Source: Kiritimatiellia bacterium
Lineage (GTDB): Bacteria > Verrucomicrobiota > Kiritimatiellia > UBA8416 > YA12-FULL-48-11
DNA: 64,000 bases
NCBI GenBank assembly: GCA_028716365.1
Contig: JAQUPZ010000014.1
Span: 1-64,000 of the forward strand
Direction of reading: 5' to 3'
This document shows positions 13,689-22,522 of the stretch, in pieces (position 1 is the first letter of the stretch; the number at the start of each line of letters is the position of its first letter). The position numbers and the translations under genes are program-made. Below the pieces are notes generated by a model. It was not told the origin of the DNA and made no database searches. It saw only the letters and a list, made by a program, of their open reading frames with translations.

Positions 13689-16019
13689 ATGAATCCCATC
13701 AGAATCAGAAACACATACGATCTTTCCGGCATCATACAAGGGGTTGGTTTCCGTCCTGCCATGTTGCACCTTGCATCCGGCGCAGGACTTGCAGGCTGGG
13801 TACAAAATAGAACTGATTCCGTTCGTATTGTACTGGAGGGTCCGCAAAAGAACGTGGAAACCTTCATGCAAACGTTGAAGGACAAATTGCCTAAAAATGC
13901 GGTGGTAAATACCATTCTCCTTGTTGAAAGTATCACCGTTTCAGAAAATGAAATAATTGATAGATTCTCAATCCTTCCCAGTTTCCAGACCGGAGTTCAT
14001 TCGCTCCTGATCCCTGCAGACCTGGCAATCTGTCATGATTGCATGGCGGAAATCACAAATCCTTCAGACAGGCGTTACGGCTATCCATTCACCACATGTG
14101 TAAACTGCGGCCCGAGATACACGATCATCAATTCAACCCCCTATGACAGGGAACGCACAACCATGTCTGTTTTCCCGATGTGCGATGACTGTCGCCGGGA
14201 ATACGAAGACCCGACCAACCGTCGTTTTCATGCAGAAACCATCGCCTGCCCGAAATGCGGTCCTCAAGTCCACATGGAAGACACATCAGGCACTTTACTT
14301 GAGGGAAATGCCATCGAGATGGCAAGATCCGAACTTTTAAAAGGCAAGATTGTCGCCGTACGCGGCATCGGTGGATTCCTGATTGCCGCTGACGCCTTTA
14401 ACCGGAGCGCTATCGAAGTCCTTCGACGGCGCAAAACACGTCCTCACAAACCATTCGCAGTGATGGCTTCCAATATTGAGGTTCTGCACAGATATTGCAT
14501 CGTAACTTCGGAAGCAGAACAATTGCTTTTGTCACCCGAGGCACCAATAGTAATTCTGGACGTACGACCGGAGATCATAGCGGCCGGAGAACTGCCGATT
14601 GATCTTATTTCCCCTGACACAATGACGCTTGGTGCAATGTTGCCCACCTCCCCGCTCCATAAATTATTTTTTGAATCTCTTTTGAATGATGGCGTTCCAT
14701 CTTTTAAACTTCTCATAATGACCAGCGGTAACCGTGGCGGTGAGCCTACCTGTATCACCAACGATGAAGCGCGCGACCGGCTGAAAACTATTGCGGATTT
14801 CTTCCTGATGCATGACCGTGAAATCAATCTGCGGAATGACGATTCAATATGCGTCATGCGCCGCGGCCAGCCGCAGGTGTGGCGTCGTGCACGCGGATAT
14901 GCGCCCAACCCGATACACTTGTCTCACCGCATGACACGTACCGTCCTGGCCATGGGGGCCGACATGAAAAATACCATAACCGTTGCCTACGACAACTGCG
15001 CGGTTATCTCTCCTCACATAGGCGACCTGGAGACACCTGAAGCACTGAACAGCATTGAGAAGGTAACTGCCTGTCTGCCGGAATTCCTGATGAAAACTCC
15101 TGAAGCGGTCGCAGTTGATCTGCATCCTGACATGCATTCAACAAAACTAGGGGAAAAAATTTCCAAACAGGCAGATATCCCTGTAACCGGGGTCCAGCAC
15201 CACTATGCACACGCTGTTGCATGTCTTGAGGAAAATGGCCATGACAAGGGGCTTGCGCTGGTATTTGACGGAACAGGGCTCGGGACCGACGGAACGATAT
15301 GGGGTGCAGAGCTTCTCTCCGTTGAACTCGTCGGGTTCAAGAGGCTTGCAACCTTTGCCGGGGTCCCTCTGCCCGGGGGTGATTCAGCAGTGAAACATCC
15401 TGCACGCCAGCTCATTGGCAGATTTATGACATGCGGGACAGGAATTACAGACGAATGGGTAACAAGACTTGGAATATCCGGGAGTGAAGCGGCGCTATGG
15501 TCAAAGCAATGCCTGGAAAACATTAATTCACCGATTACCCATGCCGCAGGCCGCGTTTTCGATTCTTTCGCGGCACTCCTTGGATTCGCTCCGGCCAAAA
15601 TTACCTATGAAGGACAACCTGCCATCCGTCTTGAGGCTGCGGCAAGACGATGCAGGGACACATCGATACCTGATTTGCCTTTTTCCGTCTCAGAACAGGA
15701 TGGAAAGCTTTTGATTGACTGGAATGAATCATTTGGGATGCTTGCAGATACGAGCGTATTCAAAGGCAAAGAAACGGCATTCGCCATGGCTGTGCATCAT
15801 GCGGTTGCAGAAGCAGCGTTGAAAATGGTGGAAGGCGGGCTGGGTATGTCATCAATGAGGACAATCGCATTGACCGGTGGAGTGTTTATGAACAGGATAC
15901 TGAACGAGATCCTTGTACCAAAGCTTGAAAAAATGGGACTGGAAGTCATTCTTCATCGATGTACGCCGCCGAACGACGGCTGTATTTCTTTCGGGCAGGC
16001 AATAATAGCAGGAAAGTAA
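13689..16019 (+). CDS. hypF: Carbamoyltransferase for hydrogenase cyanide-ligand synthesis
   Basis: 776 residues with the full HypF order: acylphosphatase domain (GIIQGVGFRPAMLHLASGAGLAGWVQN), double zinc-finger (CHDC...CVNC...CDDC...CPKC, about residues 113-195), YrdC-like nucleotide domain (about 205-385) and the Kae1-like carbamoyltransferase domain containing HHYAHAVACLEENG. It makes the thiocarbamate on HypE that becomes the Fe-bound CN ligands of HoxH. First of a hypFCDEA run. Confidence 0.95.
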   Translation: MNPIRIRNTYDLSGIIQGVGFRPAMLHLASGAGLAGWVQNRTDSVRIVLEGPQKNVETFMQTLKDKLPKNAVVNTILLVESITVSENEIIDRFSILPSFQTGVHSLLIPADLAICHDCMAEITNPSDRRYGYPFTTCVNCGPRYTIINSTPYDRERTTMSVFPMCDDCRREYEDPTNRRFHAETIACPKCGPQVHMEDTSGTLLEGNAIEMARSELLKGKIVAVRGIGGFLIAADAFNRSAIEVLRRRKTRPHKPFAVMASNIEVLHRYCIVTSEAEQLLLSPEAPIVILDVRPEIIAAGELPIDLISPDTMTLGAMLPTSPLHKLFFESLLNDGVPSFKLLIMTSGNRGGEPTCITNDEARDRLKTIADFFLMHDREINLRNDDSICVMRRGQPQVWRRARGYAPNPIHLSHRMTRTVLAMGADMKNTITVAYDNCAVISPHIGDLETPEALNSIEKVTACLPEFLMKTPEAVAVDLHPDMHSTKLGEKISKQADIPVTGVQHHYAHAVACLEENGHDKGLALVFDGTGLGTDGTIWGAELLSVELVGFKRLATFAGVPLPGGDSAVKHPARQLIGRFMTCGTGITDEWVTRLGISGSEAALWSKQCLENINSPITHAAGRVFDSFAALLGFAPAKITYEGQPAIRLEAAARRCRDTSIPDLPFSVSEQDGKLLIDWNESFGMLADTSVFKGKETAFAMAVHHAVAEAALKMVEGGLGMSSMRTIALTGGVFMNRILNEILVPKLEKMGLEVILHRCTPPNDGCISFGQAIIAGK

Positions 16020-16023
16020 TCAT

Positions 16024-16257
16024 ATGTGTCTGGCAATTCCAATGAAATTGACCGAGGTGCGTGATGATGGCACAGGCATCGCGGACATTGACGGTGCGAA
16101 AAGCGAGGTCAATCTTACCCTTCTGGATAAACCTGAAAAAGGAAACTACGTTATTATTCATGCCGGATTTGCCATAGAAATACTCGATGAGAAAGAAGCC
16201 AACGAGCGAATCAAACTCTTTGAAGAACTGGGGCAACTGAACCAGGCAGGTCACTAA
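16024..16257 (+). CDS. hypC: Hydrogenase assembly chaperone
   Basis: 77 residues starting MCLAIPMKL, where Cys2 (after Met removal) binds the Fe(CN)2CO intermediate with HypD and delivers it to the HoxH precursor. VIIHAGFAIEILDEKEA is the other family signature. The gene lies 4 bases after hypF and 3 before hypD. Confidence 0.95.
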   Translation: MCLAIPMKLTEVRDDGTGIADIDGAKSEVNLTLLDKPEKGNYVIIHAGFAIEILDEKEANERIKLFEELGQLNQAGH

Positions 16258-16260
16258 CCA

Positions 16261-17358
16261 ATGAAATATATTGATGGTTTCAGGAATCCGGCGGCGGCAT
16301 CGCGGCTTCGCGAACGTATTACCGATCTTGCCGGAACATTGAAACGTTCAGGCAGGACCGCTACGATCATGGAGGTTTGCGGTACCCATACCATGGCCAT
16401 CGCCCGTTTCGGTATAAGGGATATTCTGCCTGACAATGTTGATCTTATCAGCGGGCCGGGTTGTCCGGTCTGTGTTACGGAACCGGGCTATATTGATGCC
16501 GCAATCACGCTTGCAAAAAAGGATGCCATGATTGTCACATTCGGCGACATGATCAATGTGCCCGGTTCTGATATGACCCTGGCCCAATGCCGTGCACAGG
16601 GGGCATCCATAGAGGTTGCCTACTCTCCTTCTTCCGCTGTCGCACTGGCTCAACAGCACCCGGACAGAGAAGTCGTTTTCCTGGCTATCGGGTTCGAGAC
16701 CACCATAGCACCGGTGACCACGCTTGTGGGAACAGCCGCGGGCAAAGGCATACGGAACCTGTCATTGCTGACCGCATTCAAGCTTGTTCCTCCGGCGCTA
16801 AAGGTATTGATGGCTGATCCAACGCTTGAAATTGATGCATTCCTCTGCCCGGCCCATGTCAGTGCAATAATAGGCTCTGATGCATATATCCCGTATACAG
16901 GTCCGAAGGGCGTTCCATGCGTAATCGCCGGTTTTGAGCCGCTCGATATACTCCTTGGCATAGAGGGAATCCTTAAACAACTGATAAATGAAAAAGCCGA
17001 AGTTGAGAACCAGTACAACCGTGTGGTCAGACCTGAAGGAAATATCAAGGCAAAGAAACTCATGGAGAAATATCTTCAGCCGGTTGATGCGCGATGGCGA
17101 GGTCTCGGGCTTGTTACGAACAGCGGGTTGGAAATCCGCCGTGAATATGAAACCTTTGACGCTCGAAAAAAACACAATATCAAGATCCGGAAAGGCAAAG
17201 AACCTGCAGGCTGTCTCTGTGGAGATGTAATCAAAGGTAAACTCAAACCAACCGCATGTCCGCTTTTTGCCGCCGGATGCACCCCCGATCACGCCGTTGG
17301 CCCGTGCATGATCAGCTCCGAAGGTTCCTGTGCCGCGTACTATAAATATTCAAGATAA
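16261..17358 (+). CDS. hypD: Hydrogenase Fe(CN)2CO assembly protein
   Basis: 365 residues with EVCGTHTMAIARFG, SGPGCPVCVTEPGYID and the C-terminal cysteine-rich region (CLCGDVIKG...CPLFAAGCTPDHAVGPCMISSEGSC) that holds the [4Fe-4S] cluster. It forms the scaffold on which the iron centre of the active site is built with HypC and HypE. Confidence 0.95.
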   Translation: MKYIDGFRNPAAASRLRERITDLAGTLKRSGRTATIMEVCGTHTMAIARFGIRDILPDNVDLISGPGCPVCVTEPGYIDAAITLAKKDAMIVTFGDMINVPGSDMTLAQCRAQGASIEVAYSPSSAVALAQQHPDREVVFLAIGFETTIAPVTTLVGTAAGKGIRNLSLLTAFKLVPPALKVLMADPTLEIDAFLCPAHVSAIIGSDAYIPYTGPKGVPCVIAGFEPLDILLGIEGILKQLINEKAEVENQYNRVVRPEGNIKAKKLMEKYLQPVDARWRGLGLVTNSGLEIRREYETFDARKKHNIKIRKGKEPAGCLCGDVIKGKLKPTACPLFAAGCTPDHAVGPCMISSEGSCAAYYKYSR

Positions 17359-17374
17359 AATCATATATAAAAAA

Positions 17375-18385
17375 ATGAACTCTGACACAACAATTCAACT
17401 GGCGCACGGAGGAGGCGGAAGACTTTCGCGTGACCTGATAAACGCCGAGATAGTCTCGCGGTTCGGGCAAGGTCCACTCGAAGGACTTCCCGATGCCGCA
17501 ACGCTTCCCTGGAATTCGAAAAAGATGATTTTCACCACCGACAGTTTTGTTGTACAGCCGCTTGAATTTCCAGGCGGCAATATCGGCGACCTTGCCGTAT
17601 ATGGAACGGTTAATGACATATCGGTATGCGGTGGAACGCCCAAATGGCTTTCGATGGGACTGATTATCGAGGAAGGCCTGTCGATTTCCACTCTCAGGCA
17701 TATCCTTGATTCAATTAAAACTGCAGCATCTGCCTGCGGTGTTGTTATAGCAACAGGTGACACAAAAGTCGTGGGTCGCGGCCAATGTGACGGCCTTTTT
17801 GTAAATACGTCAGGCATTGGAGAAGCAATTGACGGATTCAATCTCAATCAAGCGCGTATTGCAGAAGGTGATGAAGTAATTGCAAGCGGTAACCTTGCCG
17901 ACCATGGATTTGCAGTGCTTGCAGCCCGGCAGAACATAAACATCGGATCCACTTTAAAGAGTGATACTGCTCCGGTACACAGGCTGGTAGAGGCAGTTCA
18001 GGAATATGCCTGCGAAGTGAAATTCATGCGGGATCCAACGCGAGGCGGGTTGGCATCGGTCTTGAATGAAGTCGTTGAAAACAGAAACATCGGCATTTGC
18101 CTGGATGAAACAGACCTTCCATTTTCCACCGGGACAAAGGCACTTTCCGAAATGCTTGGAATTGACCCGTTACACGTAGCATCAGAAGGCCGGATCGTAA
18201 TGATCTGTTCTCATTTAATAACGGAAAAAATATTGACCAGGTGGAGAAATATGCCGGAAGGCACCGGTGCCATGAAAATTGGAACAGTTATTAATGACAA
18301 AAACCGCGTAACAATCAAGACCATCACCGGCGGGAAACGGATAGTTGATGTGCCGCGCGGTGAATTACTACCGAGGATCTGTTAA
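17375..18385 (+). CDS. hypE: Carbamoyl dehydratase for hydrogenase maturation
   Basis: 336 residues from ATG 17375; an upstream GTG at 17330 lies inside hypD and gives a non-homologous extension. LAHGGGGRLSRDLI and TTDSFVVQPLEFPGGNIG are PurM-like ATP-binding motifs and the C-terminus ends PRIC, the cysteine that carries the thiocarbamate and then thiocyanate. It works with HypF. Confidence 0.95.
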   Translation: MNSDTTIQLAHGGGGRLSRDLINAEIVSRFGQGPLEGLPDAATLPWNSKKMIFTTDSFVVQPLEFPGGNIGDLAVYGTVNDISVCGGTPKWLSMGLIIEEGLSISTLRHILDSIKTAASACGVVIATGDTKVVGRGQCDGLFVNTSGIGEAIDGFNLNQARIAEGDEVIASGNLADHGFAVLAARQNINIGSTLKSDTAPVHRLVEAVQEYACEVKFMRDPTRGGLASVLNEVVENRNIGICLDETDLPFSTGTKALSEMLGIDPLHVASEGRIVMICSHLITEKILTRWRNMPEGTGAMKIGTVINDKNRVTIKTITGGKRIVDVPRGELLPRIC

Positions 18386-18735
18386 TGCATGAACTTTCAA
18401 TAGCCCAGGCACTTTTTGAGCAGGTCCAGTCAATTACAGCACATGAAAACTCCAGAGTCATGATGATTGCGGTAAGTATAGGGACTCTGTCAGGGGTCGA
18501 CAGCGAAGCGCTGGATCAGGCATTCAGGATTACTGTTGATGATACACCTCTTAAGGATGCCAAACTGCAGATCGAAAAAGTCCCTGCGCGCGTCATCTGC
18601 CATTCATGCAACAGGGAATCCTCACCTGCCTTTCCTTTTTTTGCCTGCCAATACTGCAATTCATTTGATTTCGAAATCGTCTCCGGCCGTGATCTCCTTT
18701 TGAAATCAATAGAACTTGAATCTTCGAGTTCTTGA
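18385..18735 (+). CDS. hypA: Hydrogenase nickel-incorporation metallochaperone
   Basis: 116 residues. MHELSIAQAL provides the nickel-binding His2, and CHSC...CQYC is the structural zinc site. It overlaps the last base of the hypE stop. HypA normally works with the GTPase HypB, but no hypB is found here or elsewhere in the window, so nickel insertion depends on a copy elsewhere or on a different partner. Confidence 0.94.
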   Translation: MHELSIAQALFEQVQSITAHENSRVMMIAVSIGTLSGVDSEALDQAFRITVDDTPLKDAKLQIEKVPARVICHSCNRESSPAFPFFACQYCNSFDFEIVSGRDLLLKSIELESSSS

Positions 18736-18799
18736 TGCCTTGACGCGCCTTCCAACCTGTGCCAAAGTGTTTACTTCGACACTACTATCAAAAAAAACA

Positions 18800-20527
18800 A
18801 TGAGCACTATGCGAAGTCCAGACGATTTTTCTAGAACGATACGGCTCGAGATACCACCGGACTTTGTCAAGGATGACATTCAGAGGAAACAGCGTGGAAT
18901 TGAAGAGCGGATAATGCCATCCAGTAAACTTGGCACACGTACCAAGGAAATCGCTGAACTTTCCATAGAAGATGCCGATTTAAAAGCTCTTTTTGAAAAT
19001 CTCTATGATGCGGCGCTGATAACTGATCTGACTGGCCGTATTATAGATGCCAACATGCGCGCAGTACAGTATTTCCAGTATACCAGCCAGGAACTCGCCG
19101 AAGGCAGCATACCGGATATAATCGTGGGAGTGGACGCTACTGTCCTTCAAAATATCTGCAACAACCTGGTCAATGACAAATTTACCCTCATTCAGGCACA
19201 CTGCACCAGAAAGGATGGTTCATATTTCCCTGCAGAAATCGCATCAAGCCGTCTTCATCTTTCTGCAAGCGAATACCTTTGTTTCTTTATCCGCGATATA
19301 ACCACGCGCCGCGAGGCTGAAGATGAAATCAAACTTGCCCGCGATGAACTGGAACAGGAAGTGGCAGAACGCACTAAACTTAATGAAGGACTTAATGCCG
19401 AAATAGCTGAACGTAAACGCGCTGAAGAGCAGCTCTACGCGGCGATTCTCCAACTCCAGCAACACGATAAAGCAAAATCAGAGTTTGTGTCGAATGTATC
19501 GCACGAACTCAAGACGCCTGTGGCTTCCATAAATTATGCGGCAGGTAATATTCTCAAGGGTATAACAGGACCGATTACCGAAGGGGCAGAAACATACCTG
19601 CACATGATTCGCGAAGATTGCGCGCGCCTGATCAGGACTGTCGAAGACATCCTGGACATGAGCCGTATCGAGGCCGACACTCTCAAACTCAACAAGGTGA
19701 AAATTAATTTTGCCCGGTTTACGCGGAGAACAGTTGAGGCACTCAGAATACAGGTGGAATCGGCCGGTATGACCATGGATATAGCCATAGATAACATTAT
19801 CGGTTTCGCTGAATTTGATCCTGAAAAAATCGAACGCGTGATTTTTAATGTAATCAAGAATGCCATCAAATACAACAATCCTCATGGGTTTGTGAACGTC
19901 TTTCTAAGATATGACGAGACAGGGTTCTTCGTACTGGACGTGGTTGACAGTGGCATAGGAATCGAAAAAAAATATTTGGGAAAGGTTACAGAACGTTTCT
20001 TTCGCATCGGAGAACAGGTAAGCGGCGTCGGCCTTGGACTCGCTATTACCAAGGAAATACTGGAACGTCACGGCGGTTCCATTAAACTGCAGAGTCCCCC
20101 GCCCGGCCTGGACAAAGGCACAATTGTCTCCATGCACATACCCGTCAGTAACCCACCATCCGTACTGTTGATTTACGAGGATGAACCCAATCGCCTGAAC
20201 ATGATCAAATATCTGGATGATTTTGGCTACAACGTAACAAGCGTCAAACGAGGAGAGGACATTTTAAACGCCATTGGTGAAGTTTTACCCGATTTGATAA
20301 CGGTAGATTGGATTTCACCCGGCATGGAAGGTGCAATAACCATATCTACAATTCGTGATCAAAAGGCATTGAAATCTTTGCCATTGATTGCAATACTGGG
20401 TGAGGAAACTGATCCGGTTAAGCAGGAAATACTACATGGACTTGCCCTTCCATTACTTCAAATACCGTGGCAACCTGAAGACCTTCTTAATTGCCTTGAA
20501 CAGTCAGTTCGTGGTAGGGTTAAATGA
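18800..20527 (+). CDS. PAS-domain sensor histidine kinase with C-terminal receiver
   Basis: 575 residues from ATG 18800 (ATG 18809 is equally possible); the frame extends upstream into hypA. No membrane segments, so cytoplasmic. Order: PAS domain (about 60-165), coiled coil (about 165-225), HisKA with VSHELKTP (H235), HATPase with NVIKNAIKYNNP, DSGIGIE and GVGLGLAITKEIL, then a receiver (about 455-570) with D503 in TVDWISPG but without the usual conserved Lys. It directly follows hypA, so it probably senses redox or a hydrogenase-linked signal; the signal itself is not visible. Confidence 0.88.
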   Translation: MSTMRSPDDFSRTIRLEIPPDFVKDDIQRKQRGIEERIMPSSKLGTRTKEIAELSIEDADLKALFENLYDAALITDLTGRIIDANMRAVQYFQYTSQELAEGSIPDIIVGVDATVLQNICNNLVNDKFTLIQAHCTRKDGSYFPAEIASSRLHLSASEYLCFFIRDITTRREAEDEIKLARDELEQEVAERTKLNEGLNAEIAERKRAEEQLYAAILQLQQHDKAKSEFVSNVSHELKTPVASINYAAGNILKGITGPITEGAETYLHMIREDCARLIRTVEDILDMSRIEADTLKLNKVKINFARFTRRTVEALRIQVESAGMTMDIAIDNIIGFAEFDPEKIERVIFNVIKNAIKYNNPHGFVNVFLRYDETGFFVLDVVDSGIGIEKKYLGKVTERFFRIGEQVSGVGLGLAITKEILERHGGSIKLQSPPPGLDKGTIVSMHIPVSNPPSVLLIYEDEPNRLNMIKYLDDFGYNVTSVKRGEDILNAIGEVLPDLITVDWISPGMEGAITISTIRDQKALKSLPLIAILGEETDPVKQEILHGLALPLLQIPWQPEDLLNCLEQSVRGRVK

Positions 20528-20545
20528 GATGAAAGGTGTGAATGA

Positions 20546-21319
20546 ATGAATGCAGCGGAAAAAGAGCGGATATTACTGGTTGATGATGAAAAGCATCTGT
20601 TGATCTCCCTGCGGGATTATCTGCTTTATGAGAACTTCGATGTCACGATTGCCCAGAGCGGCGAAGAGGCATTGGAAAAGCTGAAGAAACTGACCCCTGA
20701 TCTCATAGTTCTGGACATCAGCATGCCGGGATTAGGCGGCCTTGGTTTTTTAAAACGCATTTCTTCGGAAGAAGGAAAGCCCATGTATCCTGTCCTCGTA
20801 CTAACCGCCAGATCAATGATGGCCGATTTCTTTGGCAACCTTGATGTTGACGGTTTCCTCGCAAAACCATGCGATGAAGCTACCCTTGCAAGCAAGATCA
20901 GGGCAATTATTTCGAAGCGAAAAGCCGTGTCAGAAAAACGACAAAGGACAGTCAAGAAAGTGACTATCGCGGAGGACGATGCAGTTTTATCCCATAAACT
21001 CACGGATGCGTTTGAGACGGCTGGTTACAGTGTTACAGTTGTAACCAATGGTCCAGAGGTATTGGAAAAGGCTGCAGCCGAAAGACCTGACGTATTATTG
21101 ATGAAAGAAATCCTTCCCAGATTAAATGGAAGTGCAGTGGCCGCTCTTATAGAAGTCATGCCCAGCCTCAATTCAACTTCGATTATACTTTACGATGACA
21201 GCCGTCAGTGGCGTGATGGTGCTGATACAAAATTCAGCCGATTGAAATGTATAAAACAATTCCTGCCGACATCGGATGTTAACCGGCTTTTAAAGGCAGT
21301 TCAGGAACTTCTCACATAG
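20546..21319 (+). CDS. Double-receiver response regulator without output domain
   Basis: 257 residues. The first receiver (about 1-125) is intact: LLVDDEKH, D57 in LIVLDISMPG and K in LAKPCDEA. The second (about 135-257) keeps the acidic pocket (IAEDDAVL) but has K187 where the phospho-acceptor Asp should be (DVLLMKEILPRLNG), so it cannot be phosphorylated in the usual way. No DNA-binding domain. It lies 18 bases after the kinase gene. Confidence 0.87.
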   Translation: MNAAEKERILLVDDEKHLLISLRDYLLYENFDVTIAQSGEEALEKLKKLTPDLIVLDISMPGLGGLGFLKRISSEEGKPMYPVLVLTARSMMADFFGNLDVDGFLAKPCDEATLASKIRAIISKRKAVSEKRQRTVKKVTIAEDDAVLSHKLTDAFETAGYSVTVVTNGPEVLEKAAAERPDVLLMKEILPRLNGSAVAALIEVMPSLNSTSIILYDDSRQWRDGADTKFSRLKCIKQFLPTSDVNRLLKAVQELLT

Positions 21320-21385
21320 CAAGTAACTTGACTTTTTATGTGATTATTAATAGGTAGAACAAGTCAACCAAACCCAAGAGGTCTT

Positions 21386-22522
21386 ATGGTTCAACGAATT
21401 CTGTTCAATGTGATAATTTGTGCTTTTTTATGCTTACATATCTTTTTTTACGGATGCGGAAAGAATAGTAAAAAAGGCCAAAAGGCACCCACCCCCGCCC
21501 CGGTTACCGTGGCTGAAGTAATCCGGAAAGCAATGCCAATCGAAATTCGAACATTCGGCACAGTGGAACCGTCTGAAACTGTTGCAGTTAAGGCACAAGT
21601 TTCAGGTGTTCTCAAGGAGATCAAATTCAGAGAGGGACAGGATGTTAAGAAAGATGAAGTTCTTTTCATTATTGATCCCGTTCCATTTCAGAACGTGTTG
21701 AAACAGGCCGAGGCAGCTTTGTCTCGCGATAAAATACAGCATGAAAATGCCAAAAAAGAGACAAAACGTCAGGATGAACTCCTGAAAAAAGGGCTTACAT
21801 CGCAAGATGCCTACGATCAGGCAAAAACAGCCGCTGATGGACTTGGAGCAGCAGTCAAGGCCAATGAGGCAGTTCTAGAGAATGCAAAAGTCCAGGTGGG
21901 ATACTGCACAATCAGATCCCCCATTGATGGAAAAACCGGAAAGTATCTTGTCGATCAGGGTAATCTCGTTACCGCGAACGAGACAACCCTCAACACGATC
22001 AACCAGATCAAACCTATTGATGCCAGCTTTACTGTCCCTGAACATAATTTGGGCGAGATCTGCAGGCAAATGGCAGCAGGGAAACTGAAAGTCCAGGCAT
22101 TTCTTCCAGATGAACCCGAAAAAACCGAATCCGGAATATTGACATTTATTGACAATTCGGTTGATCGCGATACAGGCACAATACGGCTTTTGGCCTCATT
22201 TCCAAATGAAAACGGCCGACTCTGGCCGGGGCAATATATCAAACTCTCTCTTATGCTGTCGGTTCAGCAAAATGCTATTGTTGTTCCTTCGAACGCCGTA
22301 TTAACGGGACAGAAAGGCACCTATGTGTACATAATCAAATCTGACCTGACTGCCGAAACGCGTTCTGTTAAAGTCGCCCGGCAACTTGATGACTGGGCGA
22401 TTATTGCGGAAGGCCTGAAAGCAGGGGAAAGCGTAGTGGCTGAAGGACAGCAAAGGCTCGGTCCAGGAACAAAAGTTGAAATCAAAAATCCTTCCGCAAA
22501 AACCACCCCAGTCAATCAATGA
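21386..22522 (+). CDS. RND efflux periplasmic adaptor lipoprotein
   Basis: 378 residues of the HlyD/AcrA adaptor family: a lipoprotein-like N-terminus (hydrophobic stretch ending YGCGK), lipoyl halves around VKAQVSGVLKEIKFREGQDVKKDEVLF and VGYCTIRSPIDGKTG flanking a coiled-coil hairpin, then beta-barrel and membrane-proximal domains (WPGQYIKLSLML, VVPSNAVLTGQKGTYVYI). It links the pump to the outer-membrane channel. Its stop overlaps the pump start by 4 bases. Confidence 0.93.
   Translation: MVQRILFNVIICAFLCLHIFFYGCGKNSKKGQKAPTPAPVTVAEVIRKAMPIEIRTFGTVEPSETVAVKAQVSGVLKEIKFREGQDVKKDEVLFIIDPVPFQNVLKQAEAALSRDKIQHENAKKETKRQDELLKKGLTSQDAYDQAKTAADGLGAAVKANEAVLENAKVQVGYCTIRSPIDGKTGKYLVDQGNLVTANETTLNTINQIKPIDASFTVPEHNLGEICRQMAAGKLKVQAFLPDEPEKTESGILTFIDNSVDRDTGTIRLLASFPNENGRLWPGQYIKLSLMLSVQQNAIVVPSNAVLTGQKGTYVYIIKSDLTAETRSVKVARQLDDWAIIAEGLKAGESVVAEGQQRLGPGTKVEIKNPSAKTTPVNQ

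Noticed and set aside
13689..16019. hypF zinc-finger region as a separate gene
   Set aside because: The reading frame is continuous and the domain order is that of full-length HypF.
21328..21367. TTGACTT (21328-21334) and AAGTCAA (21361-21367) as an operator for the RND operon
   Set aside because: The arms are only 7 bp with a 26-base spacing, and no regulator gene is adjacent; it may be chance in an AT-rich gap.
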